A stretch of DNA of 64,000 nt, from positions 10,726,001 to 10,790,000 of the forward strand of contig NC_062245.1 in assembly GCF_905475465.1 (NCBI RefSeq), in the 5' to 3' direction. The position numbers and the translations under genes are program-made. The notes beneath the pieces were generated by a model. The model was not told the origin of the DNA. It made no database searches and saw only the letters and a program-made list of their open reading frames with translations. How positions within the stretch are numbered: position 1 is the first letter of the stretch; every line of letters begins with the position of its first letter. This document shows positions 21,301 through 33,300 of this stretch, one piece after another. The stretch is from Pieris napi (taxonomy: Eukaryota; Arthropoda; Insecta; Lepidoptera; Pieridae).

Positions 21301-24300
21301 TGTCTTCAAGAACAGATTCCTCAACAGGGAGAGGAGACTCAGTAGGAAAAGATTCCTTTGAAACTGTTTCCATAAGCGGTTCAGGAGACTTGCTAGGACC
21401 TAATTCCTGGAGCGAAAATTCGCTTTCTAGAGCACTGGTTTCTAGGGGCAAATCCTTTTGAACTGGCTCTTCTAATGGTTGGAGAATTGAGTTTTCCACT
21501 GGAAGAGGTGATCGGTGTTCGGGCTCATCCATAAGTGACGATTCAGAAGGAGCCGGTGACTCTCTTGGTAAAGGTACTTCTGCAGGAACTAACGGTATAT
21601 CCTGGGGTGGAATGGGCGAATGTACTTCCTCGGGAACGATAGGTGATTGTGAAGGTAAAGGTGATTGCGCAATAACAGATGAATCACCAAACATAAGGCG
21701 ATCGGAGACTGCTTCAGAAGGTTCCGGTGACTTGGACAGAACATCATCTGGCAATGGCGACTGTCCTGGCACCGAATCTTCCTTTTGTGTTATATTTTTA
21801 TCATTTCCATCCAACTCTGGAAGGGGAGATTGTGTTATAAAATCTACGGGCTCTGGAGTTTTTGTTGATAATGTATCATATATTGGCACTTCACCACTAT
21901 CTAGAGTGATTTTTGGGTTGTCCAAAATAGCCTCTTCATTATCAACTAAATCATTACTATCATATTGTTTATTTTCAGTCTCAAACTCGTCCACATCTTT
22001 TTCAGATTGGTGGACATCTACAATTATATTGTTTTCAATTCCTTCAGAGTTTAATGTATTGAAATTGGTTGTCTCTGTTGGTTCCGGTGTGAGATTATCG
22101 GATTCTAATTCAGAAACAAATTCACTTTCTTTTTCAATGATATCTGCTGAATGCTCAATGAATGTTTGCATATGTTCATTGGCTTCAAATGGTATATCAT
22201 TTTGCATTTCAGTATCTTCCTGGTTCATTTCCATTTCATCATCTTGAGACAAATCTTGTGGTGTTATATTATCTTTTTCACTTTCGGATGGATCTAACAG
22301 ATCATCATTACTAAAACCTAATTCTGAACTTTTACCATCAGGAATTTCAGGAATTTGTTCAAAAAGTAATTTGTGAGATTCAGGCGTGTCTGTTGGTATG
22401 ACATTCTCCTGATTGCTGTATTCAAAATCAACATTGGAATAGTTTTGCATATTGTTAAATTCAACATTGCATTCTACATTTTCATCAACAACATTATTTT
22501 CTGTAATATCATTTCTATCATCAAATCTTAATATATCATTGTTAGGTTCCATGTCATTGTTTGTCAGTGAAAATAAATTGTTGTGTTGGTCTGGATGAAC
22601 GTTTTCTTTATCTTCTACATGTTGGCAATCTCCATTTTGTTCGGTGTCTTCATCGTCACTATCTGGTAGTAGTTGTACTGAATTAAGATCGACTTGCGAT
22701 TCCAGTTTGGAGAATCTTTCACATGTATCATCATCTTTCTCCTGGTAAAAGCTCATGCTCATGGGATCTCTTTCCTTATTTTTAAGCCTTTCAAAAAGAT
22801 CATTATTGCCTTCTATGCTGAAAGGATTGGTTTCACTCTGTGTTTGAAATACCTGGAATAATAAAAACTTGTTACAAACTAGTTAGGTCATGCATTAATA
22901 AATGAAAATACAGTCAAAACCGTTTATAACGACATCGTTTACAACGACCTATCGGTTATTACAACCAGATTGTACGGTCCCGTCCGAATCCCTAGTAAAC
23001 TATTCAGTAAACAAACCGCTTATAACAACATCGGATACAGCGACATATCGCTTACAACGACGAAATTTTATCGATATTCATCGGCTATAACGACCAACCG
23101 CTTCTTGTCTCAGCAAAACAAAACAATACAAACGATTTTAAATCTTATTTAGAGACATTGAATGAATATTTAGGCATATTATTATCTACGCACTTTCTCC
23201 CAACGAACAGTTTCAGCCAACAACGATTTCGGAGGCTCTTAACGCTGTAACAATTTTGCAAAAATTTGTTGCCTTTAACGAACAGTTTGATACTGGTGAT
23301 ACTCATACCTTGAGGAGTAAAAAAACAGACCAAAATGACTGATTACTTTTGTACCTAATTATTTCGTAATAAATATTTTCGTTTCTTTTTTGACTCGTTT
23401 ACATATTATAATATTAACATACCATATTATAACCCATACCTACCTATTCTAGATAGATAACTATGATAATATAACTTGTATGTATTGTGGTTGCGCCGGA
23501 TTGTTATTTTTATAATAATTTTTGATTTTTAAATAATGGTTGCTCAATACATATACCCATCCTAATAATTCCTAGACGCATCTCTCATCACCCACCTATT
23601 TTGTCCCAATCCTATGACGGTACTAGTTCCGGAACGGGCTATAGGTGGCGCGCACGTCGATGAGTCTCTAATAAGAATTAATTAGTGACAATTTTGATGA
23701 CCCGCGTTATGGTTGATTATTCGCCGCACGCTCGCAACGCTTCCTTTTTCTTTTAAACATTTAATTGTTTATTATAAAATTTAACTATACTTAAATTCAA
23801 TTAACTTTAACTTCATTAAGTATAATTTGTGAAAAGTGATTGTTCATTGGTGTACAACAAAGGAAAGAAGCCACTAGAAGAAGCCACGAGGTTGAAGGTA
23901 CTGTGCCGTCATCCTTTCTTTCTTTTTCCCATTGTCCATTATTGAGCAATCATATTAGGTAACAATAAGAAAAAATACAGTCCACTATTTAATCACTTCA
24001 AATATTTAGCTTATAGGTATAAAGTTTTACATATTAACAACCCGCGCCGCCAGTAAAAGTTGGTCCAAACGAGCCGAGATATATTTCTTAGCTTATAGTT
24101 TTTACCTACGCTCCGCTTATTTTCGCTTAGTATAATAATTTAGCTAAGCAATTGTAATGTTATGCTTATAACATTTCGATCATTACTTGCATCGCTTTGT
24201 TAAACGTACGCGTGACCTTGGCATAGTTTGTCGGTCACTGCAACATATTTGCACTTCAGTAAACTTTATACCTAATTATTCTTAATTGCTTTTCTATTCT

Positions 24301-27300
24301 ATTATATTGAATAACTATAATTTTACCGCTATTTTAAATTCAAAATGCCGAAGAGTGATAAGATATCGGAATCTACAGATCTAGCTATAGATATACAACT
24401 CGTATTATTAGAACAAAAACGGAATACAATATTCATTTATTTACAAGAGGTATTTGACCTATCTAAAGATGCGGATTGTGACCCTTTGATGAGGGAAAAC
24501 TTTCTCGACGCGAGTAGTAATATTGAAACGTTACGCTCAGACTTTATTAAAATCTTAGATGATTATAATAATCGCTTGTTATCTTTAAATCATAAGGCGA
24601 CTCCGGAATATAAAAGTTTAATTGCATTCGAGCGGCTTTACAGCCGCGTGAAGAGCTTAGTTTCACTGTACAGCTGTAGTGCAAATAAAACTGATAAGGA
24701 TACGCCGCGGAGGCTTAAGCCCTATTTGCATCCGATTGACAGCAGTACAGCTAATAAAGGGCGAACTTCGGTGATACCCACGCAACCCCATGACGTCACA
24801 TTGTGTTCCTTATCTCATTGTAATGCTTCCCGCGCACCTACTACGTTGTTACTCGCTACCGCACGCGTTGTTGTTTTCGATTCGCAAGGTAGGGAACATA
24901 ACGTGCGCGCTTTATTGGACAGTGCCTCGCAAAGTAATTTCGCCAGTCGCAGCTTATGCCAGCGGTTGGGTTTAGAGACAAACCAGAAACCCTCATGTTC
25001 AGTGGTTAAAGGGATTGGAGGCACTACTAAGCCAATTCTAAGTTCGGTTTCGGTGAAATTCTTCTCCCGCTTTGATCTCAGTGTGTGTTTTAGCATGGAC
25101 TCCCTCGTAGTCGACAAGGTCACGGAGTGCTTGCCCACTGTGTCTGTGGATATTTCGTCGTTGATCAATTTTAATAATTTACCTTTAGCTGACGATACCT
25201 ACGCTGCCCCTGGAGATATTGATTTGTTAATTGGAGCATCAATCTTTCCTCACCTTCTCTTATCTCGTAAAGTTCAAGGTCAGTCTGATTGTCTCTCACC
25301 GCTCGCTTTAGAAACCGTGTTAGGTTATGTTATTGTCGGCTCTGCTCCTGCTCTAGTTGATAATCACGCGTCTGTCTCATATTGTTGTGCTACAGACCCG
25401 CTTGACGCTGCTGTACGTAAATTCTGGCAGATAGAAGAAGTAAGCGCCCCGCAACTATTGAGTCCAGATGATAAGGCGTGTGAAGATATCTATAGCAGCA
25501 CGACTACCCGTGATACGGATGGTCGATACATGGTCGCGCTTCCATTTAAAGAGGATGTATTTTCATTAGGTGATTCGTTTAAGAAATCTAAAAATCGCTT
25601 TCTTTGTTTAGAACGTAAAATGCAGGCATCACCTAAATTAAAGGAGGCGTATGATAACGTGATTAGTGAATATTTAAATAAGGGTTATATTTCTCCCGCT
25701 CCTCTAGACACTGAAGAAACTCGGAATTTACCCTCATATACAATACCTCACCATGGTATAATAAGAGAAGATAAACTTACTTCTAAATTACGCATCGTCC
25801 TGGACGGTAGTTCAAAGTCCAGTTCCCAAATCTCGCTTAATGACATTTTATATAATGGGCAAAATCTGCAAGGAAACTTATTTCATATTATTGTTAATTT
25901 TCGCTTATTTCGTATCGCTCTCTCCGCTGACATTCGTCAAATGTTTCTTTGCATTGGAGTTCGGCCATGTGACCGAAGGTTCCAACGCATTCTGTATCGC
26001 TTTTCGCCGCAAGAACCCTTGAAGGTTTATGAATTTAACCGCGTTTGTTTCGGACTGAAGTCTAGCCCGTTTCACGCTCTTCGTACCATAAAGCAACTAG
26101 TTTTGGATGAAGGTGCTTCTTATCCGCGAGCACAGCAAACAGTCAACACTGGTTTGTATATGGACGATTTTGTCTACAGCATTGACAACGAAGATGAGGC
26201 TATTTCCACCGCTGCGGAAGTAATCGCTTTGATGAAAGCCGGACAATTTGATCTTGTTAAATGGACAAGCAATTCACAAAGAGTCTTGGATTCTATTACG
26301 CCGTCGCATCGTCTCTCTGCTGTAAAGGAGTTTGATGACTCTGATTCGCATAAGGTACTAGGACTATGCTGGTCACCCGCAACAGATAATTTTAGTCTTA
26401 AAATCTGTACAACCGCTGAATCATGTACAAAGCGTACTATTCTGTCGTGTGTCGCTAGGATATGGGACGTCATGGGATTTGTTGCACCCGTGGTCTTATA
26501 CGCAAAACTTCTCATAAAACAACTTTGGTTGTGTGAATGTGATTGGGATGATATACCACCCGACCACATCATTCAACAGTGGTCCCGTTTTAAGGAGGAA
26601 CTTCCTCTTCTTGGTGAAATTAAAATTCCACGACATGTTGGCATCGCGTCCGGTGATGTTGTAACCGTCGTGGGCTTCGCGGATGCAAGTGAAAGGGCCT
26701 ACGGAGGAGTTGTGTACTTTCATGTAAGAGACAGTCAAGGTCTTCGCAAAAACTCATTTAGTCTGATAAGCGCTAAATCTAAAGTGTCACCTCGTAAGGT
26801 GGTTTCGCTAGCACGTCTCGAGCTTTGTGCAATATTAGTCTTAAGCAACTTAATTGCTAATGTAATTAATGCTTGTAACAATCGCATTAATATAGATCGT
26901 GTTTTCGCATTCTCAGACTCGACTGTAGCTCTTTGTTGGGTGCATTCTTCGCCCCATCGTTGGGATACTTTCGTTGCTAATAGAGTCTCTAAGATTCAGA
27001 ATGAATTTCCACCGCAAACATTTTATCACATCGCTGGCCATGAAAACCCCGCTGATTGTTTATCTCGTGGCCTTAGTCCCGCACAAATCATTGATCATCC
27101 GCTTTGGTTCTGCGGTCCTCAATGGATTCTATCAGATCCAAGTTTTTGGCCTGTTACGGATTTTAATCCATCTACTGTGTCTCAGCCTCCAGAAGTAAAG
27201 AAGCATGTAACTCTTTTCACTGCTGAAGACTGTGAAAAGGTTGAGAAAAGTTTTTTAATTACGCTTGCCAATCGTTTTTCATCTTGGTCAAAGCTTTTAC

Positions 27301-30300
27301 GCATTGTCGTTTATATCTGTCGTTTTGTTAAATTATTGCCTCGGCGTAGTACTATAATCGCAGCGGATTTAGATTACGCTGAGAATTTAATACTGAGTGA
27401 CCTTCAACGGTCCCACTTCTTCAACGAAATCGCTAGCTTACGTACAGGCAAGCGATGTACCCCTGCTTTTCAGCGCCTCAAGCCATTCCTTCAGAACAAA
27501 CTTCTTAGAGTCGGAGGACGGTTGAGTAATGCTGATATAAAATTTGATAGTAAGCATCCACTCATACTTCCTCGGAAAGGTCATATTTTGAATCTTATAG
27601 TGGATTACTATCACAAATTGAATTGCCATGCAGGTCCGGAGCTATTGATGTCCATACTGCGTCAAAAATACACCAGTCGCTAAACCCTTCGTACATACTG
27701 GCACTGATTACGCGGGTCCCTTTAAAGTGAGTAGTTCGCGTGGACGCGGAATTCGATCGTTCAAGGCATACGTATGTCTTTTTGTGTGCTTAACCACCCG
27801 CGCTGTTCACATAGAAGTTGCAGGTGATTTGAGCACAGCTAGCTTCCTTGGAGCTTTTAAGCGTTTTCTATCACGCCGTGGTCCCGTGGCTCGCGTGTAC
27901 TCAGATAACGGCACTAATTACGTAGGCGCAAAGCGCACGCTTTCGGAGTTACACGACTTCTTAGTTTCAAAACACTTTAACTCTGAGTTTGGTCACGTAT
28001 TAGCTGAAACTCGCATTGATTGGTCATTAAATACTCCTGCTGCTAGTCATTTTGGTGGCAATTGGGAGACCAATATTAAAAGCCTTAAAGCTCATTTATA
28101 CCGGGTGATAGGTGATCAAATTCTAACTTTCGAGGAGTTCAGCACTGTACTTGCACAGATCGAGGCAGTGATGAACTCGCGGCCACTGTGTCGCACGCTA
28201 TCCAATGATCCATCGGAACCTCTCGCGTTAACACCCGCACACTTTTTAAACTTAACACCGCTAAAGTATCTACCAGCTAGAGAAATCGAAGAAGATAGAT
28301 TACATTTGCTTTCGCGTCATGAGTTAGTTGACAAGCTAGTGCAGTCCTTCTGGAAGCGCTGGAAGTCTGATTACCTTCATACATTGCAAATGCGGAACAA
28401 GTGGAACACGCCAGCTAAGCCAATTTCTAACGGCGATGTTGTAATAGTTATTGTTGACAATGCACCGCCGCTCCACTGGCCGTTAGGAATAGTGGAGGAA
28501 GTTTTCCCTGGTTCAAACGGTGTTATACGTGTGGTCCGCGTTCGCACGGCGTCAGGTACCTATCTACGTCCTGTAGTACGTCTCTGTCCCCTACCTAGCG
28601 AATAGTTACATTTGTATAGGTCATTAGTTAGGTTAGTTAGTTTACATTTGTATAAGTCGTTAGTTAAGTTAGTTACTTTAATAAACTTTTCTTTAGATCG
28701 CTTTTCATATCGCTATTCATTTACTTTCTAGTTTTTCTTGAAGGCAACCCTTCAAACCCGGGGGAATGGTTGCGCCGGATTGTTATTTTTATAATAATTT
28801 TTGATTTTTAAATAATGGTTGCTCAATACATATACCCATCCTAATAATTCCTAGACGCATCTCTCATCACCCACCTATTTTGTCCCAATCCTATGACGGT
28901 ACTAGTTCCGGAACGGGCTATAGGTGGCGCGCACGTCGATGAGTCTCTAATAAGAATTAATTAGTGACAATTTTGATGACCCGCGTTATGGTTGATTATT
29001 CGCCGCACGCTCGCAACGCTTCCTTTTTCTTTTAAACATTTAATTGTTTATTATAAAATTTAACTATACTTAAATTCAATTAACTTTAACTTCATTAAGT
29101 ATAATTTGTGAAAAGTGATTGTTCATTGGTGTACAACAAAGGAAAGAAGCCACTAGAAGAAGCCACGAGGTTGAAGGTACTGTGCCGTCATCCTTTCTTT
29201 CTTTTTCCCATTGTCCATTATTGAGCAATCATATTAGGTAACAATAAGAAAAAATACAGTCCACTATTTAATCACTTCAAATATTTAGCTTATAGGTATA
29301 AAGTTTTACATATTAACAACCCGCGCCGCCATATTGTACATACATATGAACTATACTTGTGTATATATAATATATGACATTGCTTATAACGACTATCGGA
29401 TATAACGTCGGCAACTATACGGTCCCTTCAATGTCGTTATAACCGGTTTTGACTGTATATTAATATTTTACCAATGGTTAACTATCTAAATTGGCTTATT
29501 GATATTTTATATTATTCAAACTCAAACTATTTAACAATAATATCATATACCTAATTAGAGTTTGAGTTGAGATTAATGAATGAACCAGATCAGGTTTACT
29601 GTTAAGTTATATTTTAAAATTGGAGATTATTAGACAAAATATACTAACTTGTATATTGCAGAAGTCTGTAGTATCCTTTTGTATCCTTTCAAAATCTTGG
29701 ATAAGACTTGAATCCTTTATTTTTTCAGACTCGAGTCCATTAAATTCAAAACTGTCCATATCACATTTCATATTCCCATTTAGATGTGCAGTAACACCTT
29801 CAATTGAAATATTCTGTAAAGAATTTTACATGAATTTCAATTAATTTCTTTTTGCACAATAAGTTATAACAAGAAAAGATGATAGATCTGAGAGTCAAAT
29901 CAAATAGTAATTGAACTCTTAAGTAAGCACTACTGACTACAATAGAACTCAAGTGATCTTTGAACTCAAGAGTTATTTAAATATCAACTTACATGGTGAC
30001 CATTCAACTGATCGCAATTATCCAAGTCTTGTAACTCTGCTGGTCTTCCACCGGCTTCAGTCTCAAACTGCTTGACATCAGGAACTATAATGTCCTCCAT
30101 CGGTAAAGGCTTACGTGGAGACTCAGCCAGCAAGACATCAGAACCAGCCACTCCACCCGGGACAAACACCGGAGCATCAGGGTTTAGAGGTGAACTATTC
30201 ATGTCTACAGAACTATTCTCCCACGCAGACTGAAATTTGAGAAAATATTATGAAGTTATCTTACTGCATTAACTAAGCTTTAGGATAAGGGACAAAAATG

Positions 30301-33300
30301 TAGGGGAAAGGGTTTTTACCCTTAAATAAGCCTTTCTTATTGCTTATTACCACTTAACAAAGGCTTCTATGCCTTGTATACAAATAAAGGTATATTGAAG
30401 TATTTTTAAAAAATCTGGCTAATTTTATATTTATGTTTGCACAAAAACAAAAGTTTCACAGAAACTAGGACTGTTATTTTTATTTTGACCTGTAAGCCGA
30501 ATATTTATTAAAATAAAGAAAAAATCTATGTTTTTAAAATATAGATATTGTTTAAAATTTTTACTTCATGAAATTTTTTATTACACAATCATTCGCTAAT
30601 ATAGCATGTTGGACTTTAATGCAGTTTATGAAAGTGTTATATATTACATAAGGAACTAGTTATTTGGCAATAGTTACAATTATGTAAACAATAATAAGAA
30701 ACAAAAAAAAACAAGTATTATTGAAGTCAAAGAAAGCATTGTCAGTATTTTAGGGGTCAAACTGGCAGGTGCTTTATTTATCAAATAATATATTTTTCAC
30801 ATACTAGCACTTTTGTTGCTCTACATATAAATGATGCAACAGCAGCAAAAAGCATGCTTTTGCTTCATCAGCGAAAATTTGCAGAATAATTGAGGAAATG
30901 TCTACAACAAACTTATAAATAATTCATTACGAAAACTATGTTATATACTAAACAATTGTTTTTAACACCACTTACATTATCTTGACAAGGAGTCTCTGAT
31001 CGGGGTGCTTCGTCTGCTTCTTCACTAGGTTCCGATTTCTGTTCTGTCTGTTCAGATTCACCTTCGCCTTTGAAGTAATTCCACTCGTCCTCAGAGTCTT
31101 CACCACTCTCAGCTACATTATCCACCAGATTGCCGTCAGTTTGGCTCGCTTCCACTGCACAACAACATAAATATAAGGACAAAGAAACTCCAACGATTTT
31201 AGTACACAACAAATACCAGGTGACAAAGAACAATACACAACCCTTGTCTATCAACAGGTGACACACCCTCGCCTAAAACCGGCACTCACTAGATCTTAGA
31301 ATATAATATTTCAAGTTTAATCTCTGAAAAGTACAATATAAAACTTTGTGGTAAATAAATAATGACAGATAACGGCTGAGAACCGCGTGCTAGCACTATT
31401 TACCGGTCGCGGAATTTAAATTTCGATCATGTTCAAACTCGCGAAACTTTGGCGGACGCCATTACAGGTCCCAGACACGCCCGGTCGAATTATTTTATAT
31501 TAACCGATACAAAAATTTACAAAAACTCATATTATGGTCTCTGCGGGAATCCTTTAAACCATTATGGAGGGATGTGTTATCCAACAATTCTATTTCCAGA
31601 ACGCCGCTCGGCATGAATCAACACTAAAATAACCACATTACAAACTATTTATGTTTGTAATTATTTAACTTCGAAATCACGTACCAGAAACGGTTAGAAG
31701 CAATATTCAAATTATTTCAGTCGTTTAAATAATTTAAGTTTTCTACACAAAAACTTGATTATTTCACAAGCAATGATATGAGAGCGGCACAGACCCAGCG
31801 AGCGTTCAAAATATGACTGAGGCGGGAGCGGGACGGAATGATAAACGAAATCCGTCGGGCGTCGTACGACGGGCGAGCATAGGGCGCGAGGGGAGACTGA
31901 GGAGACTAGAATGTTACCAACGTATATTTAAAAATTCCTCTTTGTTATCTTATTTATATTTTCTAAACTGAAATTAAAAATGTGTTCTTTATTTATATTT
32001 TGTTCGACATAGCGTTAATACGATTAATGAATTATTTAATAAGTGAGATGCGATTATGGGGAATAAATTAAAAATTTATTTCTATATAAATAAATATGTG
32101 GTTATAAAAAAATATTTTCTTGTTAATTACAATAAAAATAACTGTTTATTATAATAAAAAATAAAATTCACTTTAAGGTTACATTCCTCAAAAAATCTTA
32201 AAGGCTTGTAGTTGGCAACACTGGCAACAACAACGCGGCATGCGCCAATACATCGGGCCTCGGGACGTGCAAGTCGAAGAAATTATACAGCATTTATACT
32301 TTATATATTATACGATATAAAATGTATTTATAGTCATTAACGTAAGTGTTATTATTACTCATTTAATTATAATTATTGTTTACTACCAAGTTTCCTGTTA
32401 GGTGTTTACACTTTTAAAAACGATTGTGACTAAACGACTACAATAACTACTTAAAAATCATTTTTAACACTGGCAATAAAATAAATCAATCCATAAAGAA
32501 AAAGAATATGTTTATTACTTGAATGTCTAAAATTGTTGTTCGCTCTTAAAAAAATCATTGAAAATCATTTGAATCAATTTGTTACGTGTTTTTTTAATGT
32601 CAAATATCAAGTTAATATATAGAAACTCAGTCGAGGAGGTGTTCAATTCGATTCCTGGCGAAATAATTATTGTCTTAGGCAGTTTTAATTTAAAACTTGT
32701 AAATAGAACTTGCGACATTCTCACCAGCATGTGCAGGCGGAGTGGGCGGTGCTGGGTTCCTCATCTCTATATCTCCATCATCAGCGTCCACATCGACTGC
32801 CGTTTCGGGTCCCAAATCCTCGCTGTCGCTATCTGAGACGCCGTTGTCTTCGCCACCAGCGGCCTCAGCCACTGTATGGACTTTGTCGTCGACATCGAAC
32901 GGGCGCAGTGGTGGGCTCACCACCGCGTTGTCCAGCCTACAAAACAATTTATTAGAACTAGCCACAACTCGTAACTAATTAACTAACGGTTAAATTCATA
33001 TGTCAAATACGTGTTTGACTTACGGAAGTCACATTTACCTCTCTCTCTCACACACACATACACACACTCTCTCTCACACACTCTCTCTCACACACACACA
33101 TACACACTCTTTCTATCACACACATACATACTCTCTCTCTCGCGCGCGCACACACACACACACTCTCTCTCTCTCTTTAGTCTCGAATCTGAGTGTTACC
33201 CTTAGCGGGTTCTTTATTTACTGTAAGCTTCAGCATTGTTTGTCCTTATTACAAATGTGCCGTTTAAATGTTTAATTTTTAAAGATATATGTTTTAAATA

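Larger units (their letters stand above)
23488..29331 (+). mobile_element. BEL/Pao LTR retrotransposon, internally deleted, recent insertion
   Basis: 5.84-kb element with apparently identical 565-base LTRs, TATTG target duplications and a purine tract (acccgggggaa) just before the 3' LTR. The coding order protease, reverse transcriptase, RNase H, integrase is that of BEL/Pao. The gag region is strongly shortened and the integrase is broken, so the copy looks non-autonomous. Inserted antisense to the host gene, inside a Tigger-type element. Confidence 0.92.
22911..29455. mobile_element. Tigger/pogo-type DNA transposon, interrupted by a BEL/Pao insertion
   Basis: The left end starts after a TA with CAGTCAAAACCG; the right end is the complement (ending cggttttgactg) followed by TA, giving a TA duplication. 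Subterminal 'tataacgac'/'tacaacgac' units are repeated at both ends. Excluding the LTR insertion (23488-29336 with one duplication copy) the element is about 700 bases. A plus-strand frame ending at 23342 reads ISEALNAVTILQKFVAFNEQ and ends SKKTDQND, resembling the C-terminus of a Tigger transposase. It lies in the large intron of the phosphatase-tail gene. Confidence 0.75.

Noticed and set aside
21612..22247. 211-codon plus-strand frame
   Set aside because: Antisense shadow of the acidic part of the same exon.
24790..26738. Several open frames overlapping the BEL pol frame
   Set aside because: Other-frame and antisense shadows of the retrotransposon coding region.
33000..33275. Overlapping His/Thr/Ser/Leu-rich frames
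   Set aside because: Pure translation of a CT/CA microsatellite.
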